Below, in pieces: positions 37,673 through 47,184 of a stretch of DNA of 64,000 nucleotides (the stretch's first letter is position 1; every line of letters begins with the position of its first letter). The stretch is from an uncultured Clostridia bacterium. GTDB taxonomy: Bacteria; Bacillota; Clostridia; TANB77; UBA1234. The notes beneath the pieces are model-generated. The model saw nothing but the letters and a program-made list of their open reading frames with translations. It was not told the origin of the DNA and ran no database searches. The position numbers were made by a program, and so were the translations under genes. The stretch spans positions 7,696 to 71,695 of the forward strand of contig CAKPAA010000009.1 of NCBI GenBank assembly GCA_934132775.1, in the 5' to 3' direction.

Positions 37673-37713
37673 TTTAACTCATAAAGTTTTCACATAAATT
37701 TATTTTCATATTA

Positions 37714-38587
37714 TTACTTTCTCACATATACCCCCCCTATACTTTTTTCAACTAAACCTTGCATTTCTAGTAGCGTTAATTTATATAAAATCTCATCTAT
37801 ATTTAGTTTTGTTTCAATAGATATTTGATTTATATCTTTTCCTACCGTGTTTAATGAAATATATACATCTAGTAATTCCTCTGGAATATCTGTTTTTTCA
37901 TTTGGAAGTTTAATATTTTTTACTTTTTCTAAATAATTAGATAGTTCTTCGAATGACGTAATACTTTTCTCTCCATTTTTTATCAATTCATTACTTCCGT
38001 TTATATCTATAATCTTCTGCATTTCCAGGAACAACCAATATCGATTTTCTTAATTTTTGAGCATACTTTACCGTCACTAATGACCCACTTTTTTCTTTTG
38101 CTTCTATTACAATAACAACATCTGCAAGTGCAGCTATTAACCTATTTCGCAAGCTAAAAAAATATGGCTGTGTTTGTTCCTTTGCTCCGTGTTCCGATAC
38201 TATTAAACCATTATTTTCTATTATTTCATCTATTAGATATCTATTTTGCTTTGGATAAATTTTATCAAATCCTGTTCCAAGCACTGCAACTGTTTGTGCA
38301 TTATTTTTTACACACTCTGAATGTGCTATTCCATCAATTCCTTTTGCAAAGCCGCTTACAATTATTATCCCCGCTCTTGCAAGTTTTTCTCCAATTTTTC
38401 TTGCTATTTTCATACTTTCAAAGCTACATTCTCTTGCTCCTATAATTGCAACCATAAAACTATTTAATATTTCCACATTTCCCATTGCATAAATCCTTTG
38501 TGGGCAATCTTTTAGCTTTTTAAATTTATTTGGAAATAGTATATCATCTTTTTTTATTATATTTATTTTATGTTCTTTTCTAAGCAT
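37714..38587 (-). CDS. dprA: DNA processing protein DprA, read through a +1 shift at CGG
   Basis: Loads RecA on incoming single-stranded DNA during transformation. The first frame covers the Rossmann domain: IIGARECS, IVSGFAKGIDGIAH, AVLGTGFDKIYP, LIVSEHG, FSLRNRLIAALAD and SILVVPGNAEDYRYK. Codon 197 is CGG (37997-37999), followed by AAG TAA. Skipping the C gives GGA AGT AAT GAA, so the text continues GSNELIKNG, exactly the conserved G(S/T)N.LI..G of DprA, and then the C-terminal winged-helix-like domain to 37714. The joined protein is 290 residues, normal for DprA. It follows comM and yraN, the usual clostridial neighbours. Confidence 0.9.
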
Positions 38588-38608
38588 TTTTACCTCTTTT
38601 TATAATGA

Positions 38609-38977
38609 CTATGGTTTATCTTCAATAGCACGTTCTAAATGAATTATTTTTATATCTTTTTCACTATTTGCATATATTTCAACAACATCTAAGGTTATAT
38701 CTTTTTTTGCTATCTTATTTTTTAATATATAGTATTCAGCAGTTTTATACATATGTTTTCTTTTCATGTAAGTTATAGCATCTGCTGGAGAACCAAAAGT
38801 ATTTTTTCTTCTTGTTTTTACTTCAACAAATGTCAATATTCCTTTTCTCTTAACTATTAAATCTATTTCGCCTAATACACATCTAAAATTTCTATCTATT
38901 ATATTGTAGCCTTTATTTTCTAAGTATTCAGCAGCTATTTCTTCTCCACTTTTTCCTAACAATTGTTTTAAATTCAT
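38609..38977 (-). CDS. yraN: YraN/UPF0102 endonuclease-like protein
   Basis: A 122-residue protein with the restriction-endonuclease-like core GEIDLIVKRKG...FVEVKTRR. The family sits with DNA uptake and repair genes and is of uncertain function. Its start abuts the comM stop, so translation is probably coupled; dprA follows 21 bases later. Confidence 0.92.
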   Translation of the reverse strand: MNLKQLLGKSGEEIAAEYLENKGYNIIDRNFRCVLGEIDLIVKRKGILTFVEVKTRRKNTFGSPADAITYMKRKHMYKTAEYYILKNKIAKKDITLDVVEIYANSEKDIKIIHLERAIEDKP

Positions 38978-40513
38978 TTAATTATCCCACCACTTTCTAT
39001 CTAATGAACGATACTGTATTGCTTCTGCAACATCGCTTACCTTTATATTTTTTCTTTCTGCTAAATCTGCAATTGTCCTCGCAACCTTTAGTATTCGTGT
39101 ATATGTTCTTGCCGTAAATCCAAATTTATTAAACGCCATTTCTAACATTCTTTTTGACTGTTCATCTAGCACGCAAAATTCTTCTATCATATTGGGTGTT
39201 AAATCTGAATTTGAAAATATATTGTAATTCTTGTATCTTTCTGCTTGAATTTTCTTTGCTATATTTACTCTTTTTCTAATTATTTCTGATGATTCGCTTG
39301 CTCTTGTATCTGATAGCTTATCGTAATCAACACTATTTACTTCTATATGTAAATCAATTCTGTCCAAAATTGGTCCACTAATCCTTTTCATATATTTTGA
39401 TATTTCCACTGGCGAACATACACATTTTCTTTTTGTATCTGTCGCATATCCACACGGACATGGGTTCATACTTGCAACAAATATAAAATTACAAGGATAT
39501 GTTAAAGTGCAGTTCATTCTTGAAATTGTGACTTCTTTGTCTTCTAGCGGTCCACGCATAACTTCTAATGCCTTTCTATCAAACTCTGGCAATTCATCTA
39601 AAAATAATACTCCATAATGAGCAAGACTCATTTCTCCTGGTTTTGGAATCCTACCTCCTCCTGTTAGTGCTATTCCAGAAGTTGTGTGATGTGGAGACCT
39701 AAATGGTCTTGTCGTAATTAAAGATTTGTTGCTTGGTAAAGTTCCTGCAATACTGTGTATTTTGGTTACTTCCAAAGCTTCTTCAAATGTTAAATCTGGC
39801 AATATTGTTGTTAGTCTTTTAGATAACATTGTTTTACCAGAACCAGGGCTTCCGATAAGTAAACAGTTATGTGCGCCTGCTGCGACAATTTCCAAAGCTC
39901 TTTTCACATTTTCTTGTCCTTTCACATCAGCAAAATCTATACTATCACAAGGCATATTTGAAAATAAATTTTCAGTATCAACTGTAAAGTTTTCTATCTT
40001 ATTTATTCCATTTAGGTGTTCAACAACTTGCATTAAAGTCTCTGCTGGATAAACTTCTAAATCTTTCACTACTCCTGCTTCTAATCTGTTTTCATAAGGA
40101 ACAATAATTTTATTTATTCCAAGTTTATATGCTTCGATGCACATTGGTAAAATTCCATTCACTCTGTTTATTTTTCCGTCTAATGACAACTCACCAATAA
40201 TCACGTATTCATTTAATTCTGTCGAATTTATTATTTCCAAATTATTTAATATTCCAACTGCAATTGGCAAATCAAAAGATGAACCTTCCTTTCTTGTATA
40301 AGCAGGTGCAAGATTTACAACTATCTTTTTACTCTTAAAATCAAAACCTGAATTTCTTATGGCCGTCCTAACTCTTTCTTTTGATTCTTTTACACTAACA
40401 TCAGGAAGTCCAACAATTTCCCACGATGGTAATCCAACGTTTATATCTACTTCTACATTAACTAAATATCCATTTAATCCTTGCAGTGATATGCTGTGTA
40501 TATTTGATAACAT
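38978..40513 (-). CDS. comM: ComM/YifB family Mg-chelatase-like AAA+ ATPase
   Basis: In transformable bacteria ComM is a helicase that promotes branch migration of incoming DNA. The 511-residue protein has the N-terminal Lon-like/ChlI part (GLPSWEIVGLPD, APAYTRKEGSSFDLPIAVG), Walker A GSPGSGKT near 218, Walker B VLFLDELPEFD, a cysteine cluster CPCGYATDTKRKCVC, and a C-terminal helical domain. First gene of comM-yraN-dprA. No in-frame CGG seen. Confidence 0.93.
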   Translation of the reverse strand: MLSNIHSISLQGLNGYLVNVEVDINVGLPSWEIVGLPDVSVKESKERVRTAIRNSGFDFKSKKIVVNLAPAYTRKEGSSFDLPIAVGILNNLEIINSTELNEYVIIGELSLDGKINRVNGILPMCIEAYKLGINKIIVPYENRLEAGVVKDLEVYPAETLMQVVEHLNGINKIENFTVDTENLFSNMPCDSIDFADVKGQENVKRALEIVAAGAHNCLLIGSPGSGKTMLSKRLTTILPDLTFEEALEVTKIHSIAGTLPSNKSLITTRPFRSPHHTTSGIALTGGGRIPKPGEMSLAHYGVLFLDELPEFDRKALEVMRGPLEDKEVTISRMNCTLTYPCNFIFVASMNPCPCGYATDTKRKCVCSPVEISKYMKRISGPILDRIDLHIEVNSVDYDKLSDTRASESSEIIRKRVNIAKKIQAERYKNYNIFSNSDLTPNMIEEFCVLDEQSKRMLEMAFNKFGFTARTYTRILKVARTIADLAERKNIKVSDVAEAIQYRSLDRKWWDN

Positions 40514-40591
40514 ATTTTATTTTTTCCTTTCTTTTTATTTTCAAATGTATTTACTAATGCTATAATGTTTTTATGTATAAAGGAGGATTAT

Positions 40592-41482
40592 ATGAAAAAG
40601 AATAATAATGGTGTTTCACTTATGTCGCTGGTTATTACAATTATAATTCTACTGATAATTGCCAGTATGTCTATTTATTATGGAGTAACAAAAAATATTG
40701 ATACAACAACTTCGACTGTTTCTTATGGAGAGGTTTTTGAAGTTTGTGAAGCTGTTTCACAACGTGCCTTAATGAACAAATTAAATGCATCCTTATACCC
40801 TCTAATTGGCACAAAATTATCTGACGCTTCGCCAGTAACTGTTGATAATATTAATTATGGAGACGACTGGTATAGAATCGAAACAACAGAAGATTTTTCA
40901 AATTTAAGTTTGGAAAATGTTAAAAGAAGTTATTTAGTAAACTATATAACAAGTGAAGTTGTCACTGAATCTCCTGTAACATATGAAAATAATAAATATT
41001 ACAATTCAACTGATTTAAAAAATGCAATAAATGGCACTTCATCTTCTGTCTCAAATGATATGTATGATGTTCAAAAAGGTGTAAATAAACCTGCACTTGT
41101 TAAAGGAATGGTGCCTGTAAAGAATGTAAATGGTACTTGGATTGTTACAGATTCGAGCGATGACGAATGGTATGACTATTCTCAAGAAAATAAAATTTGG
41201 GCTAACGTTATGCTAATGGATGAACTTACTGTATCGGGATATACGAATGCTGAAATTCGTTCAACTTCTCTTTCTGATTTAAAAGGTAAAGTAGTTACAA
41301 ATAACGGCAGTATGCTTGTTTGGATTCCCAGATATTCAGTAAATTCAGCAAATGAAATTGTTTATAGCAATTTATTAAATGACTATGTTTCAGATGGATA
41401 TAGTGTTCCGGAGGCTTTTAAAGAAAATAATTCTAACTTAACAGGAATTTGGGTTAGTAAATACGATGTTGAATATAAATAG
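40592..41482 (+). CDS. Prepilin-like secreted protein with WANV/WIPRY domain
   Basis: The start is ATG 40592 with AAAGGAGG upstream. The 296-residue protein begins with a short basic leader, NNNGVSLMSLVITIIILLIIASMSIYYG, which is a type IV prepilin-like helix with Gly before the hydrophobic stretch but without Glu at position 5. The C-terminal part has the DEWYDY...IWANV and MLVWIPRYS motifs seen in many clostridial prepilin-like proteins. It is a lone plus-strand gene between comM and gyrA. It probably uses the pilin machinery encoded elsewhere or in the 44962-50790 operon. Confidence 0.75.
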   Translation: MKKNNNGVSLMSLVITIIILLIIASMSIYYGVTKNIDTTTSTVSYGEVFEVCEAVSQRALMNKLNASLYPLIGTKLSDASPVTVDNINYGDDWYRIETTEDFSNLSLENVKRSYLVNYITSEVVTESPVTYENNKYYNSTDLKNAINGTSSSVSNDMYDVQKGVNKPALVKGMVPVKNVNGTWIVTDSSDDEWYDYSQENKIWANVMLMDELTVSGYTNAEIRSTSLSDLKGKVVTNNGSMLVWIPRYSVNSANEIVYSNLLNDYVSDGYSVPEAFKENNSNLTGIWVSKYDVEYK

Positions 41483-41511
41483 ATAAAAATTTATTGATAG
41501 TGAGCAGATAT

Positions 41512-41537
41512 GTCTGCTCATTTTTTATTTGATTATT
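41512..41537 (+). terminator. Terminator of the prepilin-like gene
   Basis: Stem GAGCAGA/TCTGCTC (41512-41518 with 41523-41529), then ATTTTTTATTT. Confidence 0.8.
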
Positions 41538-41646
41538 TTTAATTAAGTTAAAGCAATGTGAAAAGCTTACTCATTGAACCTTTACAGATAGTTAATAAAA
41601 TCTAAGTAATTTCTAACTTTTTATTTTAGTATTCTATTTTTCTTGC

Positions 41647-41676
41647 CTAGCAAGGAAGCCAAAGTTTCCTTGCTAG
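41647..41676. repeat. 11-bp hairpin without a T-run
   Basis: CTAGCAAGGAA (41647-41657) and TTCCTTGCTAG (41666-41676). A very stable structure downstream of gyrA. It is not followed by T on either strand, so it may be an mRNA 3' barrier or protein site. Nothing else is seen in 41538-41809. Confidence 0.5.
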
Positions 41677-41809
41677 ACAGATTATATGTTTGCTTAATGA
41701 TAAATCAAAAATATTTTTTAGTTTCAAATATTTTTATTACGAAATTCATTTTTCTATTACTAAGTAGCTAAAAATTTAAAAACAAAAATAATAAATTAAA
41801 AATCTTTAT

Positions 41810-44263
41810 TTATTGTTTCTCTTCTTCTGTTTCTGCTATTTCATCTTCTGATGTAACCTTGGCAATACTTGTAACTTTACCGCCGTCATTAGTCCTCATT
41901 AGTGTTACGCCTTGTGTTGAACGTCCCAAAATACTTATATTTTCAACTTCTAATCTAATTATTATTCCGTTGTCTGTGATAAGCATTATTTCATCATTGT
42001 CATTAACAACCTTAATACCAACAACTTTACCTGTTTTTGGAGTTGTTTTGTATGTTATAACGCCTTTTCCAGCTCTTGTTTGAACTCTATATTCAGAAAG
42101 TTCTGTTCTCTTTCCGAATCCGTGTTCTGTAATTGCAAGTAAATAACCTTTATCACTGTATATTGGTTCCATTCCGACAACGTAATCATCTTTATCTAAT
42201 CTAATTCCAATAACGCCTTGTGCTATTCTACCAGCCGATTTAACATCTGTTTCAGAGAATGTAATACTCATACCTTCGTGTGTAACCATAACTATATTTC
42301 TCTCGCCATCAGTTAATCTTACATCAATCAATTCATCGTCATCTTTTAGTGATATTGCTTGAAGTCCAACTTTTCTAGAACTGTTATATTCCATCAAGTT
42401 TGTCTTCTTAATTATTCCATTTCTTGTAGCCATCAATAGATATTGGCCTTCTGCAAATGCGTGTATAGGAATAACTGCAGTAATTTTCTCATCACCATCT
42501 AATTGTAGCAAGTTAACAATTGCAGTTCCCTTAGCTGTTCTGCCTGCTTCTGGCACTTCGTAGCCTTTTAATCTATACACTTTTCCCTTATTAGTAAAGA
42601 ACATTATCATATCATGTGTAGAAGTGATAAATAGCTGTTCTACGAAATCTTCTTCTCTTGTTTGAATTCCTGTAATTCCTCTGCCACCTCTTCTTTGTGT
42701 CTTGTAGGTGTCTATTGGAACTCTCTTTATATATCCAAAATGAGTAAGAGCAACAACTGTTGTTTCTTCTTTTATTAGGTCTTCTGTCTCAAAATCTCCT
42801 TCTGCTGCAACTATTTGTGTTCTTCTTTCATCACCATATTTTGCTTTGATTTCAAGTAATTCATCTCTTATTATATCGCAAACTAATTTCTCACTTGATA
42901 AAATAGCCTTAAATCTTTCAATTTGTTTCATTAGTTGTTCATATTCTTCGTCTATCTTTTCTCTTTGTAAACCTGACAAAGTTCTTAATTTCATTTCCAA
43001 AATTGCATTTGCTTGTATTTCAGTAAGATTAAATCTTTTCATAAGTCTTTCTTGTGCATCATCGTAAGCTTCACGTATAATTGCAATAACTTCGTCGATA
43101 TAATCTAATGCAATCTTTAATCCTTCTAAAATATGAGCTCTTGCAAGTGCTTTATCTAGGTCAAATTTTGTTCTTCTTTCAACAACTGATTTCCTGTGAT
43201 CAATATAGCACTCTAACATTTGTCTTAAAGTTAAAATCTTTGGCTTGTTATCAACAAGTGCAAGCATAATAGCGCCAAAAGTATCTTGCATTTGTGTGTT
43301 TTTATATAATTGATTTAGAACAACATTTGGATTAGCATCTCTCTTTAATTCAATAACAATTCTCATTCCTTGACGGTCTGATTCATCTCTTAAATCTGAG
43401 ATTCCATCGATTCTCTTGTCTTTAACCAAATCTGCGATATTTTCAATAAGTCTAGCTTTATTTACTTGATATGGTAGCTCTGTTACGACAATTCTATAAC
43501 GTCCATTCCCGTGCTCTTCTATTTCAGCTTTAGCACGAACTATAATCTTACCTCTACCAGTTTTGTAGCAATCTCTAATTCCTTCTCTTCCTAAGATTAG
43601 TGCACCAGTAGGAAAATCAGGTCCTTTAATTTCTGCCATTAAGTCTTCATCTGTGACATTATCTTCTTCAATAAGTTTAATAATTGCATTTATAACTTCT
43701 GTTAAATTGTGAGGTGGCACATTAGTTGCCATACCTACTGCAATGCCTGATGAACCATTTACAAGAAGATTTGGTATTTTTGCTGGCAACACAGTTGGCT
43801 CCATCAATTTTTCATCATAGTTTGGCATAAAGTCTACTGTGTTTTTATCCAAGTCAGCAAGCATTTCAACAGCTATCTTTGGCATTTTTGCTTCTGTGTA
43901 CCTCATAGCAGCTGGGCTATCACCATCAACGCTACCAAAGTTACCGTGACCGTTTATAAGTCTATATCTTAAAGAGAAGTCTTGTGCCATTCTTACTAAT
44001 GCATCATAAACTGAAGCATCACCGTGTGGATGGTATTTACCTAGAACTTCACCGACTATGTATGCAGATTTTCTAAATGGTTTTTCAGGTGTTAATCCTA
44101 AACCGTCCATTGCATATAAAATTCTTCTATGAACAGGTTTTAGACCATCTCTTACATCTGGAAGTGCTCTTGATACAATAACACTCATCGCATAATCGAT
44201 ATATGATTTTTTCATTTCTTTTTCTATATCAACCTTTATTATCTTTTTTGCATTTTCTTCCAT
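41810..44263 (-). CDS. gyrA: DNA gyrase subunit A
   Basis: Cuts and rejoins DNA during negative supercoiling. The start is ATG 44263 (MEENAKKIIKVD) with GGGA upstream; the frame to 44314 has no support. The 817-residue protein has the breakage-reunion domain with the KMPKIAVEML and RYTEAK (active Tyr) region, and a C-terminal beta-pinwheel with the GyrA box QRRGGRG near 545, which separates it from ParC. No in-frame CGG in 817 codons by eye. Confidence 0.97.
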   Translation of the reverse strand: MEENAKKIIKVDIEKEMKKSYIDYAMSVIVSRALPDVRDGLKPVHRRILYAMDGLGLTPEKPFRKSAYIVGEVLGKYHPHGDASVYDALVRMAQDFSLRYRLINGHGNFGSVDGDSPAAMRYTEAKMPKIAVEMLADLDKNTVDFMPNYDEKLMEPTVLPAKIPNLLVNGSSGIAVGMATNVPPHNLTEVINAIIKLIEEDNVTDEDLMAEIKGPDFPTGALILGREGIRDCYKTGRGKIIVRAKAEIEEHGNGRYRIVVTELPYQVNKARLIENIADLVKDKRIDGISDLRDESDRQGMRIVIELKRDANPNVVLNQLYKNTQMQDTFGAIMLALVDNKPKILTLRQMLECYIDHRKSVVERRTKFDLDKALARAHILEGLKIALDYIDEVIAIIREAYDDAQERLMKRFNLTEIQANAILEMKLRTLSGLQREKIDEEYEQLMKQIERFKAILSSEKLVCDIIRDELLEIKAKYGDERRTQIVAAEGDFETEDLIKEETTVVALTHFGYIKRVPIDTYKTQRRGGRGITGIQTREEDFVEQLFITSTHDMIMFFTNKGKVYRLKGYEVPEAGRTAKGTAIVNLLQLDGDEKITAVIPIHAFAEGQYLLMATRNGIIKKTNLMEYNSSRKVGLQAISLKDDDELIDVRLTDGERNIVMVTHEGMSITFSETDVKSAGRIAQGVIGIRLDKDDYVVGMEPIYSDKGYLLAITEHGFGKRTELSEYRVQTRAGKGVITYKTTPKTGKVVGIKVVNDNDEIMLITDNGIIIRLEVENISILGRSTQGVTLMRTNDGGKVTSIAKVTSEDEIAETEEEKQ

Positions 44264-44381
44264 TTTTATCCCAACTTTCGTAAAAATTATGCTGCTTAAA
44301 ACACGTTTAAACACATATAAATTATACTAAATCGAGTCTTTTATTGCAAGCTAAATTTGGCTTTTTTCTAGCTTTTTATGC

Positions 44382-44948
44382 CTATTTTCCACTCCAAGAA
44401 AACACCTCATCGATTGCCTTGTTCTTTGTATTTTTTATAACCTTTTTGGTATCTGCTGGAATTTTTTTTATTGCATATAAAATTGAATCTGTTCCCTTCT
44501 TCAAAAAAGTCTTGTAATCTTTGAGCATTACTGATTTTACAGCATCTTTCCCGTCATTATATACCGAAAAATTAAGCTTATATCTTTTCTTTAAATATTT
44601 TCTAGCAACCGAATCTAAAAATTCCTCTCCAACTCTGTAAGCAGACCTTAAAACCATCTTGACTTTTGCTCTTCTGTTATTTTCCGCAAGTTCTTTTTCG
44701 GTATTTGTGTTTATTACAACAACATTTTTATCTCCCGAATTATTATCTAGTTCAAGCTTCTCACCTAATTTAATTCCTTCATTTTCTTTTACCTTTTGCA
44801 CATTTACAACATTGTTATCTTTTAACGATATTCTTAAAATCTCACTTGTTTCATTAAGTGTATTATTCAGCTCCATATTATTCTTTTCATTTTCTAATTC
44901 TTTTTCATTTGTAATATTTTTTTCTTTTGAATCTAATGTTATATTTAT
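44382..44948 (-). CDS. Unrecognised basic protein; possible AUA start
   Basis: The first ATG in frame (44876, MELNNTLNE) has no ribosome site. A strong AAGGAGG lies further upstream and points, at 8 bases, to ATA 44946-44948, which is in frame with 24 sense codons leading to that ATG. From 44948 the protein would be 188 residues: an acidic Asn/Glu-rich N-terminus and a very basic second half (KKRYKLN, KKIPADTKKVIKNTKNK). No family recognised. It is the last gene of the Tad-like operon and starts just after the TadB-like stop, so it may be a structural or accessory part. Confidence 0.5.
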   Translation of the reverse strand: MNITLDSKEKNITNEKELENEKNNMELNNTLNETSEILRISLKDNNVVNVQKVKENEGIKLGEKLELDNNSGDKNVVVINTNTEKELAENNRRAKVKMVLRSAYRVGEEFLDSVARKYLKKRYKLNFSVYNDGKDAVKSVMLKDYKTFLKKGTDSILYAIKKIPADTKKVIKNTKNKAIDEVFSWSGK

Positions 44949-44961
44949 AACTTTTTCCTCC

Positions 44962-45915
44962 TTAATAATCTAATTTCTTAACTTTTGATGATAACCACAA
45001 TAAAAGCAACATACTTATAAAATTCCAATATAAAATGACTGTCCCCCAAAAACTTTTTTGCATTATCATATAGTTTTCATAATTACTGTTAATGTAGCTT
45101 ATATACATAAACAAATCTAATGCAATTAGTATAAATAGCGATATTCTCGCACCTTTTGTTTCTTGCATTCTTCTTGACTTTTCTTGTTGAAGTTCAGAAA
45201 TCATTTTGTAATTTTTATCAATTAGTTCTGTAAAACTTCCTCCATATAAATAACAATACTGCACATTTGAAAAAAATTCTTTAAATTTATTTATTGAAAT
45301 CTTTTCTTTTAAATGTTCAATTGCTTTTTCAAATCTCACACCACTGTTAATTTCAATATTAAATTTTTTAATATATGTTTGTAAGGGTTCAATTGTTTCA
45401 ACTTGCCTAAAAGCACCGGTTATATCATTATTTATTTGCGTATAATTCTTTAATTGTAGTAAGAAATTTAAAAATAATTTTTCAAGTTTTTCTTCTTTTT
45501 GTGTGACTATAAAGTTCATTATTCCAATTGGCAAAAATAAAAATGGAATTGAAACTATCAATGAAAGTGCGAATATTTTGAAAAAGTTAAAAAATGCGTT
45601 ATATGAAATAGCAAAACATATAATTCCATATCCAATAAAAGCTATTGGATTTATAAATATATTTCTTTGTATTCCAGATTTGTCAATTATTAGATTCATT
45701 TTATAAATTAAATTTATTTTATCTTTTAAATTGATTTTTTGTCTTTTCTCATTTCTTTTAATGTAATCATCATAATACTTATCACTCTTATCACTTATGT
45801 ATTTATTTATCTTTTCTAGCACACTTTTCTCTTCAATATATTTTGAAAGTTCATATGAAAAAAATGCAATTGATATAAACAATATTATTAAAGCCAAACT
45901 ATTCACTCTCCTCAT
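44962..45915 (-). CDS. TadB-like inner membrane platform protein
   Basis: The 317-residue protein has an N-terminal membrane segment, two central ones (NPIAFIGYGIICFAISYNAFF and FKIFALSLIVSIPFLFLPIGI), a cytoplasmic T2SSF-like domain (RKM-like QLKNYTQINNDITGAFRQVE, LYGGSFTELIDKNYKMISELQQEK) and two C-terminal ones. This is the layout of TadB/TadC platform proteins that work with TadA. Four bases separate it from the tadA-like stop. The start could also be TTG 45897, which is better spaced from the GAGGAG within the first codons. Confidence 0.75.
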   Translation of the reverse strand: MRRVNSLALIILFISIAFFSYELSKYIEEKSVLEKINKYISDKSDKYYDDYIKRNEKRQKINLKDKINLIYKMNLIIDKSGIQRNIFINPIAFIGYGIICFAISYNAFFNFFKIFALSLIVSIPFLFLPIGIMNFIVTQKEEKLEKLFLNFLLQLKNYTQINNDITGAFRQVETIEPLQTYIKKFNIEINSGVRFEKAIEHLKEKISINKFKEFFSNVQYCYLYGGSFTELIDKNYKMISELQQEKSRRMQETKGARISLFILIALDLFMYISYINSNYENYMIMQKSFWGTVILYWNFISMLLLLWLSSKVKKLDY

Positions 45916-45918
45916 TTT

Positions 45919-47184
45919 CTAGCAACTTAATTCTATTTTTTCTTTTACTCTGCCTATTGGTTCATTTAAAGTAACAAATCTTCCAATTGATTTTCCATTT
46001 TCATATCTCTCAACTTCGAATCTAAAAAGTTGATTATAAGTCACATCGTCTTTTTCTTCATCATATAAAACTTCTGCTATTTCGTGTACTTTAAAGTTTT
46101 TCATAAAAACTACCAAATCAACTGACATTGACAAAAGTTTTCTTAGGTATTTATCCGTATAACTTTGTGCATTTGTATCCCTTTTCATAAGTGTTACAAG
46201 TCTATCTATCGTACTTAAACTACTGTCTGCGTGAACAGTTGCATAGCCTCTATGACCAGTTGCAACGGCATCAAAAAACACCATTGCTTCTTCGCCTTTA
46301 AGCTCACCAATAACAACAACATCATTTGACATTACAAGTGAATGGGCTGTAAGTTTAGCCAGCGTTATATTCTTATCATCATTTCTATTTTTTAAAATTT
46401 CTCTTTGGATTATATTAGGATGAGTACTGTAAAGTTCAGCAGTTTCTTCATTTGAAGTTATAGACAATTCTTTTGGAATTCTATTTATTAGATTTCTCAT
46501 TAATGTAGTTTTCCCACTTCCGCCTTTTCCACTTATTATTATATTTGTTCCGGCTTTGATAGCATTAAGTAAAAACTTGTATATATCCAAGTTAAACATT
46601 TCAAGTCCAGTTGTACATAATTCTTCCATTGTTTTAATATTTTCTGGTCTATGTATTCTTATTACCAAATTAGGAGATGCAATATTTACAGGTTCGATTC
46701 CTGCTTCTATTCTTAAATTATTTTTTCTGTCACTAACTATAACGATAGGACTTTCAGTTGTAATCTTTCCGTTATTTTTTAATACACAATACCTAACAAA
46801 ATTTAAAAATTCTTCTTCATTGCAGAATGAATCTCCTGTTATTTTCCAAACGCCTTTCCTTTTTATAACAATATTATCAAATCTTGTAACTCTAATATCT
46901 GTGACATCTAGGTCTTCAATATATTTTTGCAATATGTGGTAGCCAAATAATCTGTTTAAAATATCATTTATCGTTGAGTCCGTATTCATATCAGCATAAT
47001 CGCTGTATACTTTTTCTTTTACAAGGTTTTCTACAAATTTTCTATTTACTTCAACATCACTTAAATATTCAGAATAATTATTTATTAAAAAAGATATTAT
47101 TTCATTTACTGCTTCTCTTTTTGTAACAGTTTGTCCTTCCCTATTTTCTTTTACATTTTCGCTTTTTAGTGGGTTAATTAGCAT
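45919..47184 (-). CDS. TadA/CpaF-type secretion ATPase
   Basis: Powers assembly of Tad-type pili or a related secretion process. The 421-residue protein has Walker A SGKGGSGKTTL near 215, the Asp box and Walker B (VVVIGELKGEEAMVFFDAVATGH), and the VNIASPNLVIRIHRP region typical of CpaF. The start ATG 47184 with AAGGAGG overlaps the CpaE-like stop by 11 bases, implying coupling. Confidence 0.9.
   Translation of the reverse strand: MLINPLKSENVKENREGQTVTKREAVNEIISFLINNYSEYLSDVEVNRKFVENLVKEKVYSDYADMNTDSTINDILNRLFGYHILQKYIEDLDVTDIRVTRFDNIVIKRKGVWKITGDSFCNEEEFLNFVRYCVLKNNGKITTESPIVIVSDRKNNLRIEAGIEPVNIASPNLVIRIHRPENIKTMEELCTTGLEMFNLDIYKFLLNAIKAGTNIIISGKGGSGKTTLMRNLINRIPKELSITSNEETAELYSTHPNIIQREILKNRNDDKNITLAKLTAHSLVMSNDVVVIGELKGEEAMVFFDAVATGHRGYATVHADSSLSTIDRLVTLMKRDTNAQSYTDKYLRKLLSMSVDLVVFMKNFKVHEIAEVLYDEEKDDVTYNQLFRFEVERYENGKSIGRFVTLNEPIGRVKEKIELSC

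Noticed and set aside
41647..41676. gyrA intrinsic terminator
   Set aside because: The hairpin is strong but no T-run follows on the minus strand.
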